DNA from: Deltaproteobacteria bacterium
Lineage (GTDB): Bacteria > Desulfobacterota > Syntrophobacteria > BM002
Assembly: GCA_020347625.1 (NCBI GenBank)
Contig: CP070735.1
Coordinates: 2,745,649-2,797,986 of the forward strand
Direction: 5' to 3'
DNA length: 52,338 bases
Shown: positions 16,560 through 24,026 of the stretch, piece after piece
Layout: the number at the start of each line of letters is the position of its first letter
How positions within the stretch are numbered: position 1 is the stretch's first letter
Program-made: the position numbers and the translations under genes
Notes under the pieces: model-generated
What the model was told of the DNA's origin: nothing
What the model saw: only the letters and a program-made list of their open reading frames with translations
The model's database searches: none

Positions 16560-17609
16560 CTATCCGTCCCGTTTCACCACCGTGCCTGGCTCACCTAGCC
16601 CGCCCATTATCTCGAATCGAACCGGCAAGAACTGCTCAATCACCCAGGCATTGGTGAGTAAATGTTTGGTAATACTGGAAGTGACAAGACGGTATTCGCC
16701 GGGTATCTTGGCCAGATATATGAGCACCTGGTCGGCCAAATGGTGATCTAATGTCGCGCCAGAATCAAGGAAGTGTAAAAGGGCATCAGCAGCCTCATCC
16801 GCAACACGCTCGGCAGGCTTACCTCGGGCACCCAACGCGGAAAATCCCGCCACTGGCCCACTACCCTGGACACGAACAAAGATGAAAGAGCCTGGGTTAA
16901 GAGCCGGCACATCTCTTAGTTCAATCTTAGCTTCAAGACCTATTCCCTTGAGCCGAGCTTGCAACTGTCTCTTTTGTCGTATTCTAATGTGTTCTGGAAG
17001 ATGGCTGCTAGCGGAAATCCCTGCAATGTTTTTTGGTTCAAAGGGGAGATCAAGAAAGGCCGGATCTGTATGGCTCTCAGGCTGAACGTTGAGCTTTATT
17101 GTCCCCCCTCCCTTCGGATACCAGCCCCATCGTATCAAGGAAGCTTCACTTACATTTCCAAGCCGGTATATTGTTGGGAGAAATACTTCCGCGAGATAAT
17201 GAAACGGCGGGCTCCAGGGAACATGGGTCCCTCCGGTAACGACCAGGCTGGATTCACCTTGGGTTTTCGCTAGTGGCGGCAGAACGGCTTGCAGAACAAG
17301 GGTGGCTGCGCCTGCTGTGCCGATATTGAACTCATAGTTGCCCGCACGGATCGTCCCGGGAGTGAAGGAAAGCTCCCGACCGCCCAATTCAGCACCGCTG
17401 ATATTAGCGTTGCACACCGAGCCGCAGGCTTGCACAGCTGTGAGATGCTGGGGACGCAGGCCAGGTTTCTTTCGACCTCTCCGAATGTTGACAAGCTTGA
17501 CAGGTTGGCCGGTGAGCATAGCCAGGGACAGAGAGGTACGGACTATCTGGCCTCCACCTTCACCGTGTGAGCCGTCGATTACGATGAAATCTTCCTTCGT
17601 CATATCCAT
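16560..17609 (-). CDS. rtcA: RNA 3'-terminal phosphate cyclase
   Basis: Converts RNA 3'-phosphate to 2',3'-cyclic phosphate through an adenylated His. The 349-residue protein has the family N-terminus IDGSHGEGGGQIVRTSL, KPGLRPQHLT, GTAGAATLVLQ, THVPWSPP, and a C-terminal LADQVLIYLA followed by SSITKHLLTNAWVIEQF, where His316 is the likely nucleotidyl acceptor. Length is normal. The start ATG at 17609 has no clear ribosome-binding site; the bases just upstream are ATGAGAAATG-type repeat words. No rtcB or rtcR homologue is nearby, so the usual E. coli operon arrangement is absent. Confidence 0.92.
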   Translation of the reverse strand: MDMTKEDFIVIDGSHGEGGGQIVRTSLSLAMLTGQPVKLVNIRRGRKKPGLRPQHLTAVQACGSVCNANISGAELGGRELSFTPGTIRAGNYEFNIGTAGAATLVLQAVLPPLAKTQGESSLVVTGGTHVPWSPPFHYLAEVFLPTIYRLGNVSEASLIRWGWYPKGGGTIKLNVQPESHTDPAFLDLPFEPKNIAGISASSHLPEHIRIRQKRQLQARLKGIGLEAKIELRDVPALNPGSFIFVRVQGSGPVAGFSALGARGKPAERVADEAADALLHFLDSGATLDHHLADQVLIYLAKIPGEYRLVTSSITKHLLTNAWVIEQFLPVRFEIMGGLGEPGTVVKRDG

Positions 17610-17720
17610 AACATTTCACATTATGCATTTCTCATTGCACAATTAGGGATGCTGTTTCAACAGGTATCATCTTCCAATGTTAAATGGTTAATGAAAAATG
17701 AGAATTGTCAAATGACAGTT
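17610..17720. repeat. CATTT words upstream of rtcA
   Basis: ACATTTCACATTATGCATTT variants at 17612-17640, then TTAAATGGTTAATGAAAAATG variants in the opposite sense at 17678-17716. The two halves form an imperfect inverted repeat that occupies the rtcA leader. Confidence 0.7.
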
Positions 17721-17763
17721 GCTAATCCCCCACAAAAATTGTAAATTGACCATCATTCTACCG

Positions 17764-17791
17764 TTGAAGGATTGATTTCACATTTTAATAG
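17764..17791 (+). promoter_or_regulatory. Possible promoter for rubredoxin
   Basis: TTGAAG (17764-17769), 16 bases, TAATAG (17786-17791). It lies 43 bases before the rubredoxin ATG. Moderate match only. Confidence 0.4.
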
Positions 17792-17833
17792 TAAATTACT
17801 CGAGTTGAAAAACCTAATGGAAAGGAGGCAATT

Positions 17834-17995
17834 ATGGATAAGTGGGTCTGCATGATTTGCGGCTACGTGTATGATCCGGCGGTTGGTGATGATGAGGGGG
17901 GCATCGCCGCTGGAACTCCGTTTGAAGAACTTCCCGACGACTGGACTTGCCCAATTTGCGGCGCTAGTAAAGAGGATTTTGAAAAGCAGACCTAG
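17834..17995 (+). CDS. Rubredoxin
   Basis: A one-iron electron carrier of 53 residues, cytoplasmic. It reads [15 protein letters not shown] at the start and [15 protein letters not shown] near the end, giving the two CxxCG knuckles (Cys6/Cys9 and Cys39/Cys42) that hold the Fe(SCys)4 centre. Conserved aromatic residues (Trp4, Tyr11, Tyr13, Phe30, Trp37) and the PDDWxCPxCG motif are present. AAAGGAGG lies six bases before the ATG. It stands alone between divergent or convergent neighbours with its own terminator. In anaerobes rubredoxin passes electrons to oxygen- or superoxide-reducing enzymes, none of which is encoded here. Confidence 0.97.
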   Translation: MDKWVCMICGYVYDPAVGDDEGGIAAGTPFEELPDDWTCPICGASKEDFEKQT

Positions 17996-18036
17996 AAATC
18001 TTCACTGACCTGCTTTTTCGCTCCTGTTGTTTGTGA

Positions 18037-18074
18037 AGCGGTGGCATCATCAGAACTGTCACCGCTTTTTATTT
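18037..18074 (+). terminator. Rho-independent terminator of rubredoxin
   Basis: AGCGGTG (18037-18043) pairs with CACCGCT (18060-18066), followed by TTTTATTT. Confidence 0.8.
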
Positions 18075-18107
18075 CAGATTACCCATCGGACATCTTTCAC
18101 TTTCTGT

Positions 18108-18190
18108 TTCGTCATTGGTCATTGGTCACTAGTCATTCGTTTCTCTCATCTCGCCAAACGTTGTGCCTAGTCCTTAGTGCCTAGTACCTG
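18108..18190. repeat. Intergenic word array (TCATTGG and TGCCTAGT words)
   Basis: GTCATTGGTCATTGGTCACT variants at 18112-18140 and TGTGCCTAGTCCTTAGTGCC variants at 18161-18188, just beyond the ridA stop. Confidence 0.75.
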
Positions 18191-18200
18191 TAACTCCAAA

Positions 18201-18578
18201 TTACTTCCCGCAAATCGCTGAAATTTCCACCAACACATCTTTTGGGAGCCGTGAGACTTCGACGGTTTCCCGTGCGGGGAGAATATCAGCAAAATAGGTA
18301 TCATAAACTGAATTGAACTTCGCAAAATCTGCCATGTCGTTCAGAAAGCACGTGCATTTCAACACATGCTGTAACCCCATACCACTGGCTTTTACTATGG
18401 CCTCGAGATTTTCGAGCACTCTTGTGGTTTGCACCTTAACATCTCCCCTCACGACTTCGCCCGTTTCCGGATCCAGGGGTATCTGTCCGGATACGAATAG
18501 GAGATCGCCGTATCGTATTGCTTGTGAATAAGGCCCAACTGCTGCAGGAGCGCTTTTTGTAGCAATTATTTCCCTCAT
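18201..18578 (-). CDS. ridA: RidA-family enamine/imine deaminase
   Basis: Hydrolyses reactive enamine/imine intermediates such as 2-aminoacrylate. The 125-residue protein matches the family throughout: APAAVGPYSQAI, LFVSGQIPLDPETGE, QTTRVLENLEAI, and the active-site segment LPARETVEVSRLPKDVLVEI with the conserved substrate-binding Arg. The start at 18578 is supported by AAGGAGG eight bases upstream, so nine residues of the longest ORF are dropped. It stands alone, divergent from ttcA, with 131 bases between the start codons. Confidence 0.95.
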   Translation of the reverse strand: MREIIATKSAPAAVGPYSQAIRYGDLLFVSGQIPLDPETGEVVRGDVKVQTTRVLENLEAIVKASGMGLQHVLKCTCFLNDMADFAKFNSVYDTYFADILPARETVEVSRLPKDVLVEISAICGK

Positions 18579-18635
18579 CTGGTCATCCTCCTTCTGGTTT
18601 AGCAACTCATCCCGCCCGATCTGCCGCCGAATCGT

Positions 18636-18664
18636 TTGCCTGATACTGAGTATTATGGAATAAT
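18636..18664 (+). promoter_or_regulatory. Probable promoter for the ttcA-like gene
   Basis: TTGCCT (18636-18641), 17 bases, AATAAT (18659-18664). It lies 45 bases before the ATG. Confidence 0.45.
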
Positions 18665-18709
18665 CTGGCTGTTACGCTCTTTTTAATCTGGGAATCCCGG
18701 TTACCATCT

Positions 18710-19480
18710 ATGTCTAATCATTCTTGTACCAAAATATCCTCCATTGAAAAAAAAGTCCGCCGACTTTTGGGCAGGGCTGCCCAGGGCTACCGTCTCATCG
18801 ATGCAGAGGACCGCATTCTGGTGGCACTAAGTGGGGGAGTGGACAGTACTGCCCTTCTCTGGCTTTTGAACGATCGCCTTCGACGAATTCCAATCTCTTA
18901 CAACCTTTTCGCGGTCCATGTGGATCTGGGTTTCGAGGGCGGCGATTATTCACCCGTGCGTGCTTGGGTGGATTCTTTGGGTATTCCACACCAGGTAATT
19001 CACCGCAGATTCGGTCCTAAAGCGCACAGCTCAGAGAACCGGGAGAACCCCTGCTTTCTCTGCGCCCGACTTCGTCGCACCGAGCTTTTCAAAGAAGCTA
19101 GTAGGCTGGGCTGCAATAAGATCGCCTTTGGCCACAACCTGGATGACCTTATTGAAACCTTCGTCATGAATATTTTCTACGGCTCCCAGATAGCCACTAT
19201 GCTCCCCAGACAGCCCCTCTTCGGTGGTGAAATCGAAGTGATCCGGCCGTTGGCGCTCTTGGATGCGAAAACCCTTCGCCGTTTTCATCAAGAACGCGGC
19301 CTTCCAGCCACGGTCAATCCATGTCCTTCCAAAAATTCTGGAAAGCGTCAGGAAATACGTGAGATTCTCCAAAGACTTTACCGTAAGAATAGCAAGATCC
19401 GAGGCAACATCATGCACGCTATGCACAATGTCAATCTGGAGTATCTCCCTCCATCCCTGGATAACCCTAAAAAGTCATAG
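18710..19480 (+). CDS. ttcA: TtcA-family tRNA 2-thiolation enzyme
   Basis: ATP-dependent PP-loop enzyme expected to thiolate tRNA, in TtcA at cytidine 32. The 256-residue protein carries the PP-loop SGGVDS at 41-46, Cys115 and Cys118 in NPCFLCARLRR and a third Cys205 in NPCPSKNSGKR; these three match the cysteines that hold the [4Fe-4S] cluster in TtcA. FGHNLDDLIETF is the conserved central motif. Length is a little shorter than E. coli TtcA (about 310). The ribosome-binding site is weak. It might instead act on another tRNA position, as the TtcA/TtuA superfamily is broad. It converges with the minus-strand EamA gene. Confidence 0.88.
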   Translation: MSNHSCTKISSIEKKVRRLLGRAAQGYRLIDAEDRILVALSGGVDSTALLWLLNDRLRRIPISYNLFAVHVDLGFEGGDYSPVRAWVDSLGIPHQVIHRRFGPKAHSSENRENPCFLCARLRRTELFKEASRLGCNKIAFGHNLDDLIETFVMNIFYGSQIATMLPRQPLFGGEIEVIRPLALLDAKTLRRFHQERGLPATVNPCPSKNSGKRQEIREILQRLYRKNSKIRGNIMHAMHNVNLEYLPPSLDNPKKS

Positions 19481-19539
19481 AAAAGGCTCTTTGCTCACGA
19501 CCCCCTCTGTAGTGCTCGAGTCATAAAGTGTTGTAACAT

Positions 19540-19575
19540 TGAAAAATTTCAAATCCCAAGCACCAAATTCCAATA
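19540..19575. repeat. Short intergenic words (AAATTCCAA type)
   Basis: TTTCAAATCCCAAGCACCAAATTCCAAT: three degenerate copies of a CAAATCCCAAG-like word in the convergent gap between ttcA and the EamA gene. Confidence 0.5.
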
Positions 19576-19609
19576 CTCTAGTACGTCGCACTTAGATGAT
19601 TACGCTGCT

Positions 19610-20023
19610 TTACCTGTACGAAATTAGGACCACCCCTGTTGTTGCCAGAAATATCCCTATATATTGTATGATACTCATCTTTTCCTTCAGTATTATCACC
19701 GCTAGAATTATGGTAACTGCTGGGTAGACGGCTGTGAGTGAAGCAATAACTGAGACCTTGCCCATGCTCACAGCATTCAAGAAGAAGAGCATCCCTAGGT
19801 ATCCGATTATCCCGGTGAGAAACGCTGGTGTTATACCTCTAAAGTCATAATCAATTCCTCTTCCGACGGTACTCCAGACTATTACGGCCACTAAAACCCC
19901 ACCCATGACTTCGTAGACCAAAGCACTCTTTGGCGAGATGTACCTTACGGCAATTTTAGGGAGAAATGCCCATAATCCGAAACAAACCAGCGCCAAAATC
20001 GAATTTAACAGCCATCCTCTCAT
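19610..20023 (-). CDS. Single-domain EamA/DMT-type membrane transporter
   Basis: An integral membrane protein of 137 residues with about five helices, the size of one EamA repeat, whereas most EamA carriers have two. Sequence marks are LNSILALVCFGLWAFLPK at the N-terminus, YEVMGGVLVAVIVW, GMLFFLNAVSMGKVSVIASLTAVYPAVT and the terminal EKMSIIQYIGIFLATTGVVLIS, typical of DMT proteins. It would work as a dimer; the substrate is unknown. AAAGGAAA precedes the ATG at 20023. It follows the radical SAM gene by 57 bases on the same strand, so they may be co-transcribed. Confidence 0.85.
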   Translation of the reverse strand: MRGWLLNSILALVCFGLWAFLPKIAVRYISPKSALVYEVMGGVLVAVIVWSTVGRGIDYDFRGITPAFLTGIIGYLGMLFFLNAVSMGKVSVIASLTAVYPAVTIILAVIILKEKMSIIQYIGIFLATTGVVLISYR

Positions 20024-20080
20024 AACGATTTCCTTTCCGCGCACTTCACCCATATATCGCTGACACGACTTTGTCTGTTG

Positions 20081-21358
20081 CTATCCTGGATTAAGGCAGG
20101 GATTGAAGTAGCCGAACTTGACTTGTGGGTGCGCGTTGCGGATCCTCTCGATCATTTCCAGGACACCCAGCCTTCGACCACGGCTGCGGTAGCCAATTCC
20201 CTTGAGATACCACTCTGGGTCAATGTTAATATTGCGCATTTGAATAAGATCAATACCAGTCTCATCAATGAGCCGGATAATAGTCTCCACCTCCTCTTCC
20301 TCATCCGTGACCCCTGGTAAAGTCAGCAGGTTGATGGAGACAAAACCACCTCCAGTCTTCATGGCCCGCAGCGAACCCTCGACATCGGCAAAGCTGTAGC
20401 CGCGGGGTTTGTAGTACTTGTGGTAGTAGTCCTCCCTGGCACTGTTGAGGCTGACCCGGATAGCGTCCAAGCCACTGTCGCGAAGCTGTGCGACTGTGTA
20501 AGGCATGCTGCCGTTGGTATTCAAGTTGATGGTGCCACGCCCTGTCTGGCGCCGGATGAGATCAATTGCCGCCGTTAAAGTTTTCCCTTGCAGCAGTGGC
20601 TCTCCTTCACAGCCCTGACCGAAACTCACTATTGGCTCATCAGCTCTTCGCAGATGGTCCACCGCAACCTCGGCAATCTCTTCTGGAGTGGGAACAAAGG
20701 TGATGCGCTCTTGTGAAGCACAGACTTGGCTATCGTCCTGAAGACTAATACAACCGAGACAGTCGGCATTACACTGAGGCGATGTGGGGAGAGGCGCCTC
20801 CCATCTTCCCAAAAAGTAATTCTTCGCTGCTGGACAGCCGTAGGAAAGCGCACAGGTGCCGAGGTGCTGGATGAGACGGTTGTGCCTCTGATGAGCAAGA
20901 GCTTCCTTGGCCCTGGTTTCTAACTTGTCAAGATCAAATTGGTCGATATCCTGCCGCGGTAGTGGGTCTATCCGTAATCCCGCCGCCAGAAACTGACCCC
21001 CCTTCCAGCCCACGGCGGTGTAGCTGAAGAGCGGTAGCACTGGAACATTTTCTTCGCTTTGGTAGGCCGCCGTGAGGATTTGCGTGTGCGCCGGAGCCAT
21101 AAATGCGGCCACCGCCTGCACCATCTGTTTGGGATTGTTGGGATCCTCTTTAAGTTTTAAAAACTGACGTTCGCTGCGATCGTACCCAACCGGTAAACGA
21201 TTGGGCAGCAGAAACAGCTCGCTTCCCGGCGGCAGAGGTATGAGATAGCTTTCATCCACACGCTGCCAGCCCCCGCCACTGGATCCGGCCATCTCCAAGT
21301 AAGGATGGTCGTAAATTTGGCCGGTTTCATCTGCATAAACCAATCGAGCGGAGGTCAT
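20081..21358 (-). CDS. Radical SAM protein of unknown reaction
   Basis: A 425-residue radical SAM enzyme. The [4Fe-4S] motif CNADCLGC is unusually far in, at residues 196-203 (C-x3-C-x2-C); residues 1-190 form a separate N-terminal region with two further cysteines (169, 175) just ahead. After the motif come IVSFGQGCEGEPLL, which stands where GGEP usually sits, TINLNTNGSMPYTV and DAIRVSLNSA. The C-terminus ends FGYFNPCLNPG. I do not recognise the substrate. The start codon lies flush with ATGAGAAATG words, with no ribosome-binding site, so translation initiation is unusual or the start is elsewhere. It lies upstream of the EamA gene. Confidence 0.82.
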   Translation of the reverse strand: MTSARLVYADETGQIYDHPYLEMAGSSGGGWQRVDESYLIPLPPGSELFLLPNRLPVGYDRSERQFLKLKEDPNNPKQMVQAVAAFMAPAHTQILTAAYQSEENVPVLPLFSYTAVGWKGGQFLAAGLRIDPLPRQDIDQFDLDKLETRAKEALAHQRHNRLIQHLGTCALSYGCPAAKNYFLGRWEAPLPTSPQCNADCLGCISLQDDSQVCASQERITFVPTPEEIAEVAVDHLRRADEPIVSFGQGCEGEPLLQGKTLTAAIDLIRRQTGRGTINLNTNGSMPYTVAQLRDSGLDAIRVSLNSAREDYYHKYYKPRGYSFADVEGSLRAMKTGGGFVSINLLTLPGVTDEEEEVETIIRLIDETGIDLIQMRNINIDPEWYLKGIGYRSRGRRLGVLEMIERIRNAHPQVKFGYFNPCLNPG

Positions 21359-21519
21359 TTCTCATTTCTCATTTAGCATTTATCATTAGTCATTTGATCA
21401 TTTGTGACCAAACTTACCTTGTCTCCGCGCCTGCCTGCCGTAGCCTCGGCGAAGGCTGGGTCGTCTCGAACGACCCGCCTTGGCCGCCTGAGCCTGCAGG
21501 CGAAGGCGGCTGCCCGCTG
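21359..21519. repeat. Intergenic word array with palindromic GCCGTAG..GGCGAAGGC module
   Basis: CTCATTTCTCATTTAGCATTT words (21359-21402), GTCTCCGCG (21420-21428), then GCCGTAGCCTCGGCGAAGGC and TCGAACGACCCGCC hairpin-forming pieces (21438-21505), then CTGCCCGCTGTTAGCTGCC at the CDF stop. The family order matches 9600-9830. Confidence 0.8.
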
Positions 21520-22551
21520 TTAGCTGCCACGGTGAACTCTCTTCACCACAACTTCTTCAATCCGCCAAGCTCTAATAGTGGTGCGACCCTCTTTGCTCCG
21601 ATCCTGGCAATGAGCTTGTAGGCAGTGCTCGCATAATGGATCTTCACATGGATCTACGTGGACAATTACCTCAACAACTTCGCTCAGCGAATCGAGAATC
21701 ATCTTTTCTATTTGTTTCGCTTCCCTGTGTGCATCTGGGAGCCCGAAACTTCTTGGGACAACTAAGTGGAAATCTACATGTACCTTTTCACCATAGTGCC
21801 TGGCCCGAAGATGGTGAATATCAATCCAGTCCGGTCTCCGATTCTTATTGAGAATCTCCACTATCCGACCAAGAAGTTCTGGCTCCGCTTCATCCATCAG
21901 CCTGCCAAAAGATTTTTTCACCAAGTGCCATCCGGTGACAATAATGTTGAGCGCCACTGCACAGGCAACCAGAGGATCCCAGCCGTGCCACCCGGTAACC
22001 CGAACCAACACCAACCCCACAATCACCCCGACACTAGTATAGACGTCGGTGAGCAGGTGTTTGCCATCCGCCTCGAGAAGCATAGAACTGGTCCTGCGCC
22101 CAGTGCGCACTAGAAAAAGTCCCAGTGCAAGGTTCACCACCGAAGTACCAAGAATTAGAATAATGCCCACATCGAGCTTAGCCAGCAATGGTGAGATAAA
22201 AAAGGCAGGAATAGCTTTGTAGAGAATCGCAACAGCCGCCAGGATGATTAGGGCTCCTTCAAAACCAACCGAAAAGTATTCGATCTTGCCGTGTCCGTAC
22301 GGATGGCTCCAATCCGGCGGCCGATCGCTCAGGTAAATGCTATAGAGAGCGAAGCCACTAGCCACCACGTTAATAATGGACTCCAGGGCGTCGGATAGGA
22401 TTGCTGCGGAGTCCGTTAGAAAGTAGGCCACGAACTTGACAGTCATCAACAGACCACCCACAACCAGCGCAAGAATCATTACCCGAATGCGAGTGGATTT
22501 TTGAGACCCCATCATTTCCACATTTCTCATTTCCTTATTCTCGCTTTTCAT
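21520..22551 (-). CDS. Cation diffusion facilitator (CDF) transporter
   Basis: Proton-coupled efflux of a divalent metal through the inner membrane. The protein has six predicted helices, TM2 with TDSAAILSDALESIIN, TM5 with ADGKHLLTDVYTS (His165, Asp169), and the usual cytoplasmic ferredoxin-like domain (residues about 220-300, HYGEKVHVDFHLVVP and VIVHVDP). An added Cys-rich tail, CEDPLCEHCLQAHC, could sense or bind metal. The first residues (MKSENKEMRNVEMM) are encoded by ATGAGAAATGTGGAAATG words, so the true start may be one of the later Met codons near residue 13-14. Metal choice (Zn, Fe or Mn) is not certain. Confidence 0.88.
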   Translation of the reverse strand: MKSENKEMRNVEMMGSQKSTRIRVMILALVVGGLLMTVKFVAYFLTDSAAILSDALESIINVVASGFALYSIYLSDRPPDWSHPYGHGKIEYFSVGFEGALIILAAVAILYKAIPAFFISPLLAKLDVGIILILGTSVVNLALGLFLVRTGRRTSSMLLEADGKHLLTDVYTSVGVIVGLVLVRVTGWHGWDPLVACAVALNIIVTGWHLVKKSFGRLMDEAEPELLGRIVEILNKNRRPDWIDIHHLRARHYGEKVHVDFHLVVPRSFGLPDAHREAKQIEKMILDSLSEVVEVIVHVDPCEDPLCEHCLQAHCQDRSKEGRTTIRAWRIEEVVVKRVHRGS

Positions 22552-22831
22552 TTTAAGAAAATGCCTGTGGCGGCTAACCTACGCGGAGCGGGCGCAAAAT
22601 AATGTTCTGGTCATTTATACTTTCTTCAACTATGATTATTTGTGGTTTGGGCCCTAAATTCAGCCTGGATGACCAGCACCCATTTGCCCTCGACTTCCAT
22701 CGCTTCTGTCGGTATTGTGCCTGAATTGACCGAGGTGTAAATGATAAATGGTAAATGATAAATGCTCAATGACAAATGAGCCTGATGATTTGAAACTTAC
22801 CTCTTAGCTCTTTTTTTCGGACAAATCTTCT
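22552..22831. repeat. Divergent intergenic region with ATGATAAATG words
   Basis: 280 bases between the CDF and ACT genes. At 22515-22556 CATTT words overlap the CDF start. At 22737-22785 AATGATAAATGGTAAATG words occur in the opposite sense. Between them nothing recognisable was seen. Confidence 0.55.
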
Positions 22832-23353
22832 ATGACCCAGCAGAGCAAAACTCTTGAAATCATGCGCCGAATCGGCGCTCCGAAACTCGAAAAAATTAGA
22901 ATTACGGGCATCCTTCAAAGTCCTGCACTTGCTTCTTTAACGTTTCTAATGCCGAAAGGCGATAGCGATTCTTTCGCAGCTGTACTAAGGCTTCTGGGAG
23001 ACCGTTCAATTAATATACGCTTTATCAATAAGTATAAGGATTCCGCTGGCTATATCTCGTTGTGCATCTGCATTGATTCTGAGGCGCTCGATGAGGCCTT
23101 AGTTGTGCTCGACGCCAATGAGGCTTCTTTGGGAATTAAAGATTTTATGTATCACCCCCGCGTAAAGGTCATATCCATCTATCCCCACAAGGAGAGACCC
23201 CGAGTGGCAGAACGGTTCCTCACAACCCTACGCATGCAGGGTATCGACCCACTCTCCACCAACAACGCCAGTTCAGTGATATCGTGCGTGATCAGCATGG
23301 ATGACGTGGACCGGGCTCTTGCCAGTCTATCCGATGCCTTTGAACTGCCGTGA
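22832..23353 (+). CDS. Stand-alone tandem ACT-domain protein (1)
   Basis: A 173-residue protein made of two ACT-like units, roughly residues 24-100 and 106-172, without a catalytic domain. Each has the beta-alpha-beta pattern seen in aspartokinase regulatory regions: ASLTFLMPKGDSDSFAAVLRLLGDRSI then a strand ISLCICIDSEALDEAL, and KVISIYPHKERPRVAERFLTTL then VISCVISMDDVDRAL. ACT domains bind amino acids; this protein may be a free sensor or partner of an enzyme. A second similar gene follows after 62 bases. No strong ribosome-binding site was seen. Ligand and target are unknown. Confidence 0.7.
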   Translation: MTQQSKTLEIMRRIGAPKLEKIRITGILQSPALASLTFLMPKGDSDSFAAVLRLLGDRSINIRFINKYKDSAGYISLCICIDSEALDEALVVLDANEASLGIKDFMYHPRVKVISIYPHKERPRVAERFLTTLRMQGIDPLSTNNASSVISCVISMDDVDRALASLSDAFELP

Positions 23354-23415
23354 TCAAACGACGGGTGATGCTGTAGTCCTGCTCTGAGCCTGTTGGTTAC
23401 AGAAAGGAATGTAAT

Positions 23416-23916
23416 GTGGGGCCTGGTGAAACCTTAGAAATTTTTCCCCTCAAAATCTTGCGCGATTTAACCCAGCTGAGTTTCCTGCGCATGCCGACCC
23501 GTCCCGGCGCCACCCGCCCTCTTTTTGACCTCCTGGAACGCCATGCTGTTCCCGTCAGGTTCCTACTCGAAGGCTGTGCTGGCGACTACAATCGTGACCT
23601 GGTAATTTGTATCTCCGCAGAGGACTTTAAGCTTCTAGAGCCCGAACTAAAAGAACTCAACACGAGAATGCAAGCCCAGGCTCTGGAATTGCGGCAACCT
23701 GTCGCGGTGATTCGCGTCCTGGGGCCTCATTTTGACATTCGCCCAGGCACATCGGGTCTCCTGTTCGGGGCACTCGAACGGTCCGGCATAACCGTTTTCA
23801 GTAACGCCACCACGATTACCTCTTCGATGTGTGTCATTGCTGACGATCAGGTGGAAGCAGCGACGCTAGTGATCGGCAGAACATTCGACGTACCCAAGAA
23901 AAAAAGTAAGAAGTAG
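23416..23916 (+). CDS. Stand-alone tandem ACT-domain protein (2)
   Basis: A 166-residue relative of the preceding protein with two ACT-like units (about 18-90 and 98-160). Marks are LSFLRMPTRPGATRPLFDLLE, DLVICISAEDFKLL, VIRVLGPHFDIRPGTSGLLFGALE and SSMCVIADDQVEAATLVI; the last resembles the aspartokinase ACT segment that ends S.VV...d...A. It starts at GTG 23416 with AGAAAGGA upstream. The C-terminus is basic (KKKSKK). The pair probably works together, perhaps as a heterodimer. What it regulates cannot be told; no biosynthetic enzyme is adjacent. Confidence 0.7.
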   Translation: MGPGETLEIFPLKILRDLTQLSFLRMPTRPGATRPLFDLLERHAVPVRFLLEGCAGDYNRDLVICISAEDFKLLEPELKELNTRMQAQALELRQPVAVIRVLGPHFDIRPGTSGLLFGALERSGITVFSNATTITSSMCVIADDQVEAATLVIGRTFDVPKKKSKK

Positions 23917-23935
23917 ACAAAGTCCACAGGCGAAT

Positions 23936-24018
23936 TATAGGTCATGCGTTACAGGTTATTGGTTATACGTTATTAGTTATTAGTTATTAGTTATTTGGTA
24001 AAGCAAGATGTGGAAATG
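23936..24018. repeat. Inverted-end intergenic element, partial copy 3 (GTTATACG family)
   Basis: GTTATTGGTTATACGTTATT-type words run from 23947 to 23996, then GGTAAAGCAAGATGTGGAAA, which matches the start of the core of the full copies. The rest of the core and right end are missing. It lies just beyond the stop of the hybrid kinase. Confidence 0.7.
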
Positions 24019-24026
24019 TTGACTGG

